A stretch of DNA of 11,615 nt from the NCBI GenBank assembly GCA_902495945.1, contig CABUZD010000047.1, positions 1 to 11,615 of the forward strand, read 5' to 3'. The DNA comes from an uncultured Collinsella sp. (GTDB taxonomy: Bacteria > Actinomycetota > Coriobacteriia > Coriobacteriales > Coriobacteriaceae). The position numbers and the translations under genes were made by a program. Below are positions 1 to 6,296 of the stretch, one piece after another; positions within the stretch are counted from its first letter, which is position 1, and every line of letters begins with the position of its first letter. The notes under the pieces were generated by a model. That model was not told the origin of the DNA, did no database searches, and saw only the letters and a list, made by a program, of their open reading frames with translations.

Positions 1-849
1 GAGCTGGGTGCGATGGCGCTGAGCCCGCTGTCCAAAACCGAATACGCGCTGGCGGCGCCGGCGCTTTGCGGCGGCTACCAGGGCGATTACGCGCCCTTTG
101 GCGATGTGTACCTGTCGACGCTTGAGTTTGTGGCGCGTGTGCGCAACCGCACGTCTGCCGTGGTGCCCCAAGAGCTCGTGACGCTCAACGCGGTGGAAGA
201 CTGCATGGAGCGAGTGCTGGCGCAGGCGCTCTCGACGCTCGACGGTCCGGTCGATATGCTCGACCGCGCGGCACAGCTGCTCGGCGTGCTTGAGCCGGGT
301 GAGGTCGATGGCGCGCTCGAGGCGCATGTGGACCGCAATCGATCTTTCGACGACATCCCGATGGCCGCTGGCAAGCCTGAGGCTTGCTCGCTGCTGCTGA
401 TGCTCGTTCGACAGGGTGAGGCTGCCCGCCGCACGTTGCCGACGGCGCCGATCGTCTCGGCCCGTTCGTTTGCCGAGCGCTCCTGGCCGTATATGCTCGC
501 GTGGTCCGACCTGGGACTGAGCGGCAAGGAACGCATGACGGTCGATGCGCTGGCGCGCGCCGAGGTGAACCGCTTTGCTGACGAGGATACAAGCGAGCGC
601 ATGCGTGGTGAGATGATGGGCATACTGGGTGACCTGTTGGGTATTTCGCCCGAGCAGATGGAGGAGCTGCGCTCCGAGGACGGCCAGCGTCGTTTGCATG
701 AGGGCATGAAGAAGTTTGAGGGCGAGGTCCAGGACGCCATCGATAAGATGATGGGCGGTCAGGGCGGCCCGCAGGGCGGGCCCCAGGGCGGACCGATGCC
801 GCACCCGCCGGTGGACCCGAGGCAGTTCCCGTTCTTCTCGCAGAACTAG
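1..849 (+). CDS. Hypothetical helical protein with Gly/Pro/Gln-rich tail (5' end possibly outside window)
   Basis: I do not recognise this protein. The frame is open to the left edge; the first in-frame ATG is at 13 and has only a weak ribosome site, so the true start may lie upstream. From that ATG it is 278 residues. Most of it reads as amphipathic helices with no membrane segment or signal peptide. Residues ~190-245 are acidic and helical (containing GDLLGISPEQMEEL and RLHEGMKKFEGEVQDAIDKMM). The last ~30 residues are a low-complexity tail built of GGPQ units (DNA about 754-795) ending in a Pro/Phe-rich stretch. Codon use matches the downstream housekeeping genes. It precedes ruvC by about 240 bp and is separated from it by an inverted repeat and a promoter, so it is probably not in the ruv operon. 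That it is a real gene is very likely; its role is unknown. Confidence 0.75.
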   Translation, partial: ELGAMALSPLSKTEYALAAPALCGGYQGDYAPFGDVYLSTLEFVARVRNRTSAVVPQELVTLNAVEDCMERVLAQALSTLDGPVDMLDRAAQLLGVLEPGEVDGALEAHVDRNRSFDDIPMAAGKPEACSLLLMLVRQGEAARRTLPTAPIVSARSFAERSWPYMLAWSDLGLSGKERMTVDALARAEVNRFADEDTSERMRGEMMGILGDLLGISPEQMEELRSEDGQRRLHEGMKKFEGEVQDAIDKMMGGQGGPQGGPQGGPMPHPPVDPRQFPFFSQN

Positions 850-857
850 GTCGCTGC

Positions 858-955
858 GCGCCCGCCAGAGCGGCGATCTGCCTTTCAATCGTCGGGCATG
901 ACCGCCAGGTCAATGCCCTCCTCTTTCAAGGCACCTTGCTCGCTCTGGCGGGCGC
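858..955. repeat. Nested imperfect inverted repeat (~98 nt) in the gap upstream of ruvC
   Basis: Positions 858-872 (gcgcccgccagagcg) and 941-955 are perfect 15-nt inverted arms. Inside them, 879-884 (tgcctt) pairs with 928-933, and 894-903 (gggcatgacc) pairs with 908-918 with a one-base bulge around a 4-nt loop (904-907). The three co-axial helices would fold the transcript into one long rod. No T-run follows on either strand, so it is not a normal Rho-independent terminator. It could be a REP/MITE-type element, a structured RNA or 3'-end stabiliser of the upstream mRNA. Its function is unknown; the pairing itself is directly visible. Confidence 0.75.
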
Positions 956-991
956 TCGCTTGCGTATGCTCAACCTACAATTCGATCTCGG

Positions 992-1022
992 CTGACTTAT
1001 AGGGCTTGCGTTGTGTTATTCT
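992..1022 (+). promoter_or_regulatory. Probable promoter of the ruvCAB operon (extended -10)
   Basis: The -10 hexamer TATTCT at 1017-1022 is preceded by TG plus one base (1014-1016), an extended -10 arrangement. A weak -35-like CTGACT lies at 992-997 with a long, 19-bp spacer. Transcription would begin near 1029, leaving a leader of about 60 nt before the ruvC start. Confidence 0.45.
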
Positions 1023-1091
1023 AGAACAGACGTTCGTGAATGATGCGCGGGGCCTTGTCTTGCGCTGTGCTTGTGGCGAGGGGAGGTTGGC

Positions 1092-1613
1092 TTGGTTATC
1101 TTGGGCATTGACCCCGGTTTGGCTCATACGGGTTGGGGGATTATCGAGGAGCGGCGTGGCGAGGTTCGCTGCCGTGCCTACGGCTGCATCGAGACCAGTG
1201 CCGGAAGTCCGCTCGCGGTGCGCCTGTCGCATATCGCCCATGACCTTAAGGATGTCGTCGAGCGTTATCGACCCGACACGGCTGCTGTCGAGAGCATCTA
1301 CTTTGGCGCCAACGTTCGTTCGGCCATCCCTACGGCGCATGCCCGCGGTGCTGCGCTCGTGGCGCTTTCGGAGTGCGCGCTCGAGATTGGCGAGTACACT
1401 CCCATGCAGATCAAACAGGCTGTGGTGGGCACCGGCGCCGCGGACAAGCGGCAGGTCGCCTACATGGTACGCACGCTCACGCAGCTCGACCACGACCCGC
1501 ATCCCGACCATGCCGCCGATGCCCTGGCTTGCGCCATATGCCACGTAAACCTCAGCCGCACCCGCGCCCTCACCGGTGGCGAGTTCTATCAACAGAGAGG
1601 AACCGGATACTGA
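1092..1613 (+). CDS. ruvC: Crossover junction endodeoxyribonuclease RuvC
   Basis: RuvC is the dimeric, metal-dependent nuclease that nicks Holliday junctions symmetrically after RuvAB branch migration. I place the start at the TTG at 1092 because GAGGGGAGG (1078-1086) sits five bases upstream and the product then begins MVILGIDPGLAHTGWG, as the family does. An upstream in-frame TTG at 1071 lacks such a site. The protein is 173 residues, the normal size. The visible catalytic set is D7 in the first strand (GIDPG), E67 in AAVESIYFG, and H140/D143 in HAADALA. The His in place of the third Asp is the variant known from Thermus thermophilus RuvC, so the site looks intact. The stop TGA overlaps the ruvA ATG (TGATG), indicating translational coupling. 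Confidence 0.96.
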   Translation: MVILGIDPGLAHTGWGIIEERRGEVRCRAYGCIETSAGSPLAVRLSHIAHDLKDVVERYRPDTAAVESIYFGANVRSAIPTAHARGAALVALSECALEIGEYTPMQIKQAVVGTGAADKRQVAYMVRTLTQLDHDPHPDHAADALACAICHVNLSRTRALTGGEFYQQRGTGY

Positions 1614-2233
1614 TGATTTCCCAGCTCCACGGAACGCTTGTCGAGTCCACGATGAGTTCTGCTGTCGTCGATGTGTCGGGCGTTGGCTTTGAGCTCGGCA
1701 TCTCGGGCAGCACTGCGGCCACGTTGCCGACGCCCGGCGGCGAGGTCCGCCTCTACACGCGTATGCAGGTGCGCGAGGACGCCATGACACTTTTCGGTTT
1801 TTCCTCAAAGGATGAGCGCACGATGTTCGACCGGCTCGTGTCCGTCTCGGGCGTTGGCCCGCGCTTGGCGCTCGCCGTGCTTTCCACCTATACCGTGGGG
1901 CAGCTGTATTCGCTGGTGATGGCCGAGGACGACAAGGGCATGGCCAAGGTACCCGGTGTGGGCAAAAAGACAGCTCAGCGCCTGATCCTGGAACTCAAGA
2001 GCACCTTTGCCAAGGATAAGGGCTTTGTGCCGGTCGACGTGATTCCCGGCCAGGTTGCGATGCCGGTTCCCGCCGCCGCTCCTTCGGCGATTGATGATGC
2101 CCGTGCGGCACTCCTTTCCATGGGCTTTAGCCCGCAGGAGACCGATGTTGCCCTGAGCGGGTATGATGGGCAGGATATGCGTGTCGAGGATCTGCTCGGC
2201 GCGGCGCTTAAGCGACTCGGAATGGATGCGTGA
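1613..2233 (+). CDS. ruvA: Holliday junction branch migration protein RuvA
   Basis: RuvA binds the four-way junction as a tetramer and loads the RuvB motor. The start ATG at 1613 overlaps the ruvC stop by one base; the product of 206 residues begins MISQLHGTL, typical of RuvA. Residues ~1-63 form the OB-fold domain. Two helix-hairpin-helix motifs follow: VSGVGPRLA (~78-86) and VPGVGKKTAQRL (~113-124), which hold the DNA backbone. After a Pro/Ala/Val linker (~138-158) comes the small three-helix domain III (~160-206: DDARAALLSMGFSPQETDVAL) that contacts RuvB. A GAGAGGAA stretch at ~1595-1602 is a somewhat distant ribosome site, so coupling to ruvC probably matters. The same frame is open further upstream but lies inside ruvC and is not used. 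Confidence 0.97.
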   Translation: MISQLHGTLVESTMSSAVVDVSGVGFELGISGSTAATLPTPGGEVRLYTRMQVREDAMTLFGFSSKDERTMFDRLVSVSGVGPRLALAVLSTYTVGQLYSLVMAEDDKGMAKVPGVGKKTAQRLILELKSTFAKDKGFVPVDVIPGQVAMPVPAAAPSAIDDARAALLSMGFSPQETDVALSGYDGQDMRVEDLLGAALKRLGMDA

Positions 2234-3300
2234 TGTGGGAAGCCGATGACTCTCAGGACCTGTGGGCGACGCCCGGCAACTCGCCGGCGGCATCCATGGC
2301 GCACGGCGAGCGCATGGTGGGCTCGGAGCTGACGGCCGAGGACCTCGATGTCGACCGCACTTTGCGCCCCCAGCGCTTGGATGACTACTGCGGTCAGGAG
2401 CATATCAAGCAGAGCCTTCGCGTGCTCATCGAGGCAGCGCAGAGCCGCGGCGAGACGCTCGACCACGTGATCTTCTCGGGTCCTCCGGGCCTGGGCAAGA
2501 CCACGCTGGCCACCGTTATCGCCAACGAGCTGGGCGCTCAGATCAAGACGACGAGTGGTCCGGCCATCGCGCGCACCGGCGACCTGGCGGCCATCCTTAC
2601 TAACTTGCAGCCGGGTGATGTGCTGTTTATCGACGAGATCCACCGCCTTAACCGTTCGGTCGAGGAGGTCCTGTACCCCGCGATGGAGGACTTTGCCCTC
2701 GATATCGTGATTGGCAAGGGTCCGGCGGCGCGCTCGATTCGCCTGGATATCCCCAAGTTTACGCTGGTAGCGGCAACGACCCGCTCGGGCATGTTGACCG
2801 GCCCGTTGCGCGACCGCTTTGGCATTTCATATCGCCTGGATTACTACACGGTCGAGGAGCTCGCCCAGATTGTGACGCGTTCGGCAACCATCCTGGGCGT
2901 GACGATCGACCACCCCAGTGCACTCGAGATCGGCTCGCGTTCGCGCGGCACGCCACGTCTTGCCAACCGCCTGCTCAAGCGCGTGCGCGACTATGCGCAG
3001 GTGCGCGGCAACGGCCCCATCGAGCTCGATATCTGCCGTCAGGCACTCGAGTTCTTTGAGATCGACGAGCTCGGCCTGGACTGGATGGATATTCGCATTT
3101 TGGAGACGCTCGCCAAGACGTTCTCCGGTCGTGCCGTGGGACTTACGACCCTTGCCAGCGCGGTGGGCGAGGACCCGGGCACGCTCGAGGATGTCTATGA
3201 GCCCTATTTGCTGCAGTGCGGGTTGATGATTCGTACGCCGCAGGGCCGTCAGGCAACCCTTCGCACCTTTGAGCACCTGGGGATTGAACCTACCGTTTAG
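2233..3300 (+). CDS. ruvB: Holliday junction branch migration ATPase RuvB
   Basis: RuvB is the hexameric AAA+ motor that pumps DNA through the RuvA-bound junction. The start ATG at 2233 again overlaps the preceding stop as TGATG; a GTG three bases upstream (2230) is the only close alternative. The 355-residue protein shows Walker A GPPGLGKTT (83-91), Walker B LFIDEIH (131-137), sensor 1 AATTR (180-184), the arginine-finger region GPLRDRFG (190-197), sensor 2 GTPRLANRLLKRVRD (239-253) and a winged-helix C-terminus ending IRTPQGRQATLRTFEHLG. All key residues are present. An N-terminal extension of about 40 acidic/Ser/Ala-rich residues precedes the conserved RPQRLDDYCGQ. It is the last gene of the ruv operon; no strong terminator is visible after its TAG stop. 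Confidence 0.97.
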   Translation: MWEADDSQDLWATPGNSPAASMAHGERMVGSELTAEDLDVDRTLRPQRLDDYCGQEHIKQSLRVLIEAAQSRGETLDHVIFSGPPGLGKTTLATVIANELGAQIKTTSGPAIARTGDLAAILTNLQPGDVLFIDEIHRLNRSVEEVLYPAMEDFALDIVIGKGPAARSIRLDIPKFTLVAATTRSGMLTGPLRDRFGISYRLDYYTVEELAQIVTRSATILGVTIDHPSALEIGSRSRGTPRLANRLLKRVRDYAQVRGNGPIELDICRQALEFFEIDELGLDWMDIRILETLAKTFSGRAVGLTTLASAVGEDPGTLEDVYEPYLLQCGLMIRTPQGRQATLRTFEHLGIEPTV

Positions 3301-3377
3301 GGCGCTTTATTTTGGCGGGCTGTTGGGCTATCGCTGGGCATCGGGTAAACATATCGCCGTTCATCGGTTATGGGCGT

Positions 3378-3404
3378 TTTACTATTGCGCGCCCGTGCTA
3401 TGCT
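3378..3404 (+). promoter_or_regulatory. Probable promoter of fhs (extended -10)
   Basis: The -10 hexamer TATGCT at 3399-3404 is preceded by TGC (3396-3398), giving an extended -10. A -35-like TTTACT lies at 3378-3383 with a 15-bp spacer. The start site would fall near 3411, about 35 nt before the fhs ATG. The sequence GTGCTA preceding and entering the -10 box recurs in the promoter at 9106-9111. Confidence 0.55.
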
Positions 3405-3444
3405 GAATTGGTCTTTTTCTCATTCGGTAACGAAAGGACCGCCC

Positions 3445-5112
3445 ATGCCTACTGACATCGAAATCGCACGTTCTGTCACGCCGCTGCCCATTACCGAGGT
3501 GGCCAAGAACGCCGGCGTCGACGTTAAGCACCTTATTCCGTACGGCTTCGACAAGGCTAAGGTCGACTATTCACTGCTCAACGAGCCGACTGATCACCAG
3601 GCCAAGCTCGTTCTCGTGACCGCTATCAACCCAACGCCTGCGGGCGAGGGCAAGACCACCACGACCATCGGTCTGGCCGATGGCCTGCGTCGCCGCGGCG
3701 TCAAGAGCGCCGTGGCCCTGCGCGAGCCTTCGCTCGGCCCCGTCTTTGGCGTTAAGGGCGGTGCTGCCGGTGGCGGCTGGGCTCAGGTGATCCCCATGGA
3801 GGACATCAACCTGCACTTTACCGGCGACTTCCACGCTATCGGTGCTGCCAACAACCTGCTGGCCGCCATGCTTGATAACCACATCCAGCAGGGCAACCAG
3901 CTCGGTATTGACGTTAAGCGCATCACTTGGAAGCGCGTCGTCGATATGAACGACCGTCAGCTGCGCCACGTCATCGACGGCATTGGCGGTAAGGCCCAGG
4001 GCGTGCCGCGCGAGGATGGCTTCGATATCACCGTCGCCTCCGAGGTCATGGCAATCCTGTGCCTGTCTACGAGCATCAGCGACCTCAAGGAACGCTTGGG
4101 TGAGATTGTCGTCGGCTACAGCTTTGCCGGCGAGCCCGTCCGCGCACGCGACCTTAAGGCCCAGGGAGCTATGGCCGCACTACTCAAGGATGCGCTCAAG
4201 CCCAATCTGGTGCAGACGCTCGAGGGTACGCCCGCGTTTGTCCACGGCGGTCCCTTCGCAAATATCGCCCACGGCTGCAACTCCATCATGGCCACGCGTA
4301 TGGCTATGCGTTTTGGCGATGTCGCCATTACCGAGGCCGGCTTTGGTGCCGATCTGGGTGCCGAGAAGTTCCTCGACATCAAGTGCCGCATGACGGGCGT
4401 TCGCCCCAGCGCCGTCGTGGTCGTCGCCACTGCCCGCGCGCTGAAGTACAACGGTGGCGTCGCCAAGGCCGATCTCAACGAGGAGAACCTCGAGGCACTC
4501 AAGGCTGGCATGCCCAACCTGCTGCGTCACGTCGACAACATCCAGAACGTATATGGTCTGCCCTGCGTGGTCGCCATCAACCGCTTCCCGACGGACACCG
4601 AGGCCGAGCTTGCGCTCATCGAGTCCGAGTGCCAGAAGCTCGGCGTCAACGTTAAGCTTTCCGAGGTCTGGGCCAAGGGCGGCGAGGGCGCGCTCGAGCT
4701 TGCCGATGAGGTCATGCGTCTGATTGAGCAGCCGAGCGAGCTCAAGTTTGCCTACGAGGACGGCGCCGATGTTGCCGATGCCCTCGAGGCCGTTGCCACC
4801 AAGGTCTACCGCGCCGACGGCGTTGACTTTACGCCGGCCGCCAAGCGCCAGCTCGCCGAGCTGCGCGAGAATGGCTTTGGCAACCTGCCGGTGTGCGTCG
4901 CCAAGACGCAGTACAGCTTTAGCGACAACGCCAAGGCCCTGGGAGCTCCCGAGAACTTCCGCATCACCGTGCGTGAGCTCAAGGTTTCTGCCGGCGCCCA
5001 CTTTGTGGTCGCGCTGACCGGCAGTGTTCTGACCATGCCGGGTCTGCCCAAGGTGCCCGCGGCCGAAAACATCGACGTCGACAACGACGGCAACATCACC
5101 GGCCTGTTCTAA
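3445..5112 (+). CDS. fhs: Formate-tetrahydrofolate ligase
   Basis: Fhs (EC 6.3.4.3) joins formate to tetrahydrofolate using ATP, making 10-formyl-THF for purine synthesis, initiator formyl-Met and, in acetogens, the methyl branch of CO2 fixation. The ATG at 3445 has AAAGGA (3433-3438) six bases upstream and gives 555 residues, the family length; an upstream in-frame ATG at 3370 lies before the promoter -10 and is rejected. Visible are the P-loop TPAGEGKTT (64-72), signature 1 VKGGAAGGGWAQ (103-114 region; W where most members have Y) and signature 2 VATARALKYNGG (327-338). The C-terminus TMPGLPKVPAAENIDVD is characteristic. The gene is monocistronic: it has its own promoter and a strong terminator. 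No Wood-Ljungdahl partner genes are nearby, so a purely biosynthetic role is as likely as an energy role. Confidence 0.97.
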   Translation: MPTDIEIARSVTPLPITEVAKNAGVDVKHLIPYGFDKAKVDYSLLNEPTDHQAKLVLVTAINPTPAGEGKTTTTIGLADGLRRRGVKSAVALREPSLGPVFGVKGGAAGGGWAQVIPMEDINLHFTGDFHAIGAANNLLAAMLDNHIQQGNQLGIDVKRITWKRVVDMNDRQLRHVIDGIGGKAQGVPREDGFDITVASEVMAILCLSTSISDLKERLGEIVVGYSFAGEPVRARDLKAQGAMAALLKDALKPNLVQTLEGTPAFVHGGPFANIAHGCNSIMATRMAMRFGDVAITEAGFGADLGAEKFLDIKCRMTGVRPSAVVVVATARALKYNGGVAKADLNEENLEALKAGMPNLLRHVDNIQNVYGLPCVVAINRFPTDTEAELALIESECQKLGVNVKLSEVWAKGGEGALELADEVMRLIEQPSELKFAYEDGADVADALEAVATKVYRADGVDFTPAAKRQLAELRENGFGNLPVCVAKTQYSFSDNAKALGAPENFRITVRELKVSAGAHFVVALTGSVLTMPGLPKVPAAENIDVDNDGNITGLF

Positions 5113-5137
5113 GTCTGCTGTCCATAGCTGCTTGTCC

Positions 5138-5173
5138 GCCCCGCCGTGCCCACAAGGCCCGGCGGGGCTTTTT
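5138..5173 (+). terminator. Rho-independent terminator of fhs
   Basis: The arm gccccgccg (5138-5146) pairs perfectly with 5160-5168. One mismatch and three more pairs (5148-5150 with 5156-5158) follow toward a loop at 5151-5155, and TTTTT occupies 5169-5173. It starts about 25 nt after the fhs stop. Confidence 0.92.
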
Positions 5174-5230
5174 GATCCTTAGGCCCGCGCATGTCTTGTA
5201 GATACCGACGGACTCTGCCCATCATAGGCT

Positions 5231-5236
5231 TTTGCG
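5231..5236 (+). promoter_or_regulatory. Possible -10 box for the membrane protein gene at 5292
   Basis: TAGAAT at 5231-5236 is the best -10-like hexamer between the fhs terminator and the next gene. It has no convincing -35 box at the right distance, so the call is weak. The terminator upstream implies some promoter must exist between 5174 and 5280. Confidence 0.3.
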
Positions 5237-5291
5237 CGGGTAGAATGCATGGATAACTTGAGGCTCACGCGCGACGGAAAGGAATCGTTGC

Positions 5292-6278
5292 ATGGATCAG
5301 GACAAGACAACCGTGATGGGCGGCTACGGTTCCGCGCAGGCTGGCGATAGCGCCGATGCGACCCGCGTTGTTTCCAACCCCGGTTATACCGACCCCGCCG
5401 CGACGCAGCCTTCTGCCGAGCCCACCCGGGTTATGGGCTATGGCGACGCGGCGCAGGATTCTTACGCTACATCTTCGCAAGGCCCCTATGGCAACGCAGC
5501 TCCGGATCCGTTTGATTACGCACCGCAGGATTCTTATGCTGCCTCGACGCCGAATCCCTATGATGACCTGCCGCAGAATCCCATTCCGCAGCCTCAGCAG
5601 ACGACGTATATGCCTCGCACGGCGCAGCCTCGCTACGAGTCGCGCCAGCCGTATCGCGAGTACCCCAAGTCGATTCCGCAATATGGCGAGGACGAGGAGA
5701 AGAAGCCATCGCGTTCGTCGAGCGTGATCAAGAAGATCCTGATTGTGCTGGCGATTTTCTTTGCCCTTTCGATTGTGTTCGCCGTTGTGTCGGGCATGCT
5801 CAACAAACGAGGAGCTACAACCAGCACGACGGCCGAGCAGACAGAGGTCACCCAAGCGGGTTCAGTAGAGCTGAGCGATATTCCGGGGCAGTACTGGTCC
5901 AACGCCAAAAAGCTCCTCAAGTCGCGCGGGGCCGATCTTTCGAATGCCGTGGTCCTGACTGATGATGGCTCAACGCCCGTCGTCGATGCCAACTGGGTCG
6001 TTACTTCTGCCTACTATAACGACAGCGGCAACCTTGAAATTCAGCTCACGCACAAGAACGGCTTGGGCAACTCGTCCGACGGACAAAGCGGTACCGACAG
6101 CTCGAGCTCCAACACGCTGGAGGACTTGAGCAACAAGGCACAGGAGTTGGGAGACAAGGCGCAAGAGCTGGGCGATACGGCCCAGAACCTGGGCGACACC
6201 GCGCAGAACTTGGGCGACATGGCGACGGATGCCTGGAACGCCCTGCAAAACGGCATCTCGGGCGCGCAGGGAAACTAG
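5292..6278 (+). CDS. Single-pass membrane protein, disordered head and heptad-repeat extracytoplasmic tail
   Basis: Family not recognised. The start ATG at 5292 has GGAAAGGA (5276-5283) eight bases upstream; the product is 328 residues. Residues 1-140 are disordered, rich in Pro, Gln, Tyr and Asp, with repeated QDSYA units (55-59, 79-83) and three TTVM/TRVV/TRVM motifs (6-9, 24-27, 45-48). A Lys/Arg-Ser stretch (137-148) precedes a membrane helix (~149-170: ILIVLAIFFALSIVFAVVSGML), predicting the head inside and the C-terminus outside. Residues ~193-256 form a small domain (IPGQYWSNAKKLLKSRGAD...) that resembles a PASTA-type beta-alpha fold. After a Ser/Gly linker, four seven-residue units (KAQELGD, KAQELGD, TAQNLGD, TAQNLGD; 282-309) form a likely coiled or amphipathic helix. 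A role in cell-envelope sensing is a guess; the topology is well supported. Confidence 0.88.
   Translation: MDQDKTTVMGGYGSAQAGDSADATRVVSNPGYTDPAATQPSAEPTRVMGYGDAAQDSYATSSQGPYGNAAPDPFDYAPQDSYAASTPNPYDDLPQNPIPQPQQTTYMPRTAQPRYESRQPYREYPKSIPQYGEDEEKKPSRSSSVIKKILIVLAIFFALSIVFAVVSGMLNKRGATTSTTAEQTEVTQAGSVELSDIPGQYWSNAKKLLKSRGADLSNAVVLTDDGSTPVVDANWVVTSAYYNDSGNLEIQLTHKNGLGNSSDGQSGTDSSSSNTLEDLSNKAQELGDKAQELGDTAQNLGDTAQNLGDMATDAWNALQNGISGAQGN
6127..6220 (+). repeat. 21-bp tandem coding repeat (heptad units)
   Basis: Four consecutive 21-bp units encode K/T-AQ-E/N-LGD heptads near the 3' end of the membrane protein gene. The units have diverged at synonymous positions (for example ggcacaggag versus ggcgcaagag), so the repeat is not a recent slippage product. 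Confidence 0.8.
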
Positions 6279-6296
6279 CGGACGAGCGGAGCGGGG

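Noticed and set aside
858..955. Hairpin as Rho-independent terminator of the first gene
   Set aside because: No T-run follows the stem on either strand and the outer loop is far too long for a standard terminator.
1373..1612. Upstream extension of the ruvA frame
   Set aside because: The sequence overlaps ruvC in another frame and reads as Arg/Pro-rich non-protein; RuvA starts MISQLHG at 1613.
975..1808. Long minus-strand ORF across ruvC
   Set aside because: It is a GC-rich shadow of ruvC/ruvA with no recognisable domain or ribosome site.
3370..3444. In-frame upstream ATG extending Fhs by 25 residues
   Set aside because: It lies upstream of the predicted -10 box, lacks a ribosome site, and the family begins near the ATG at 3445, which has AAAGGA six bases before it.
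4180..5001. Minus-strand ORF of 273 codons within fhs
   Set aside because: It is a compositional shadow of a high-GC gene; the plus-strand Fhs explains the region fully.
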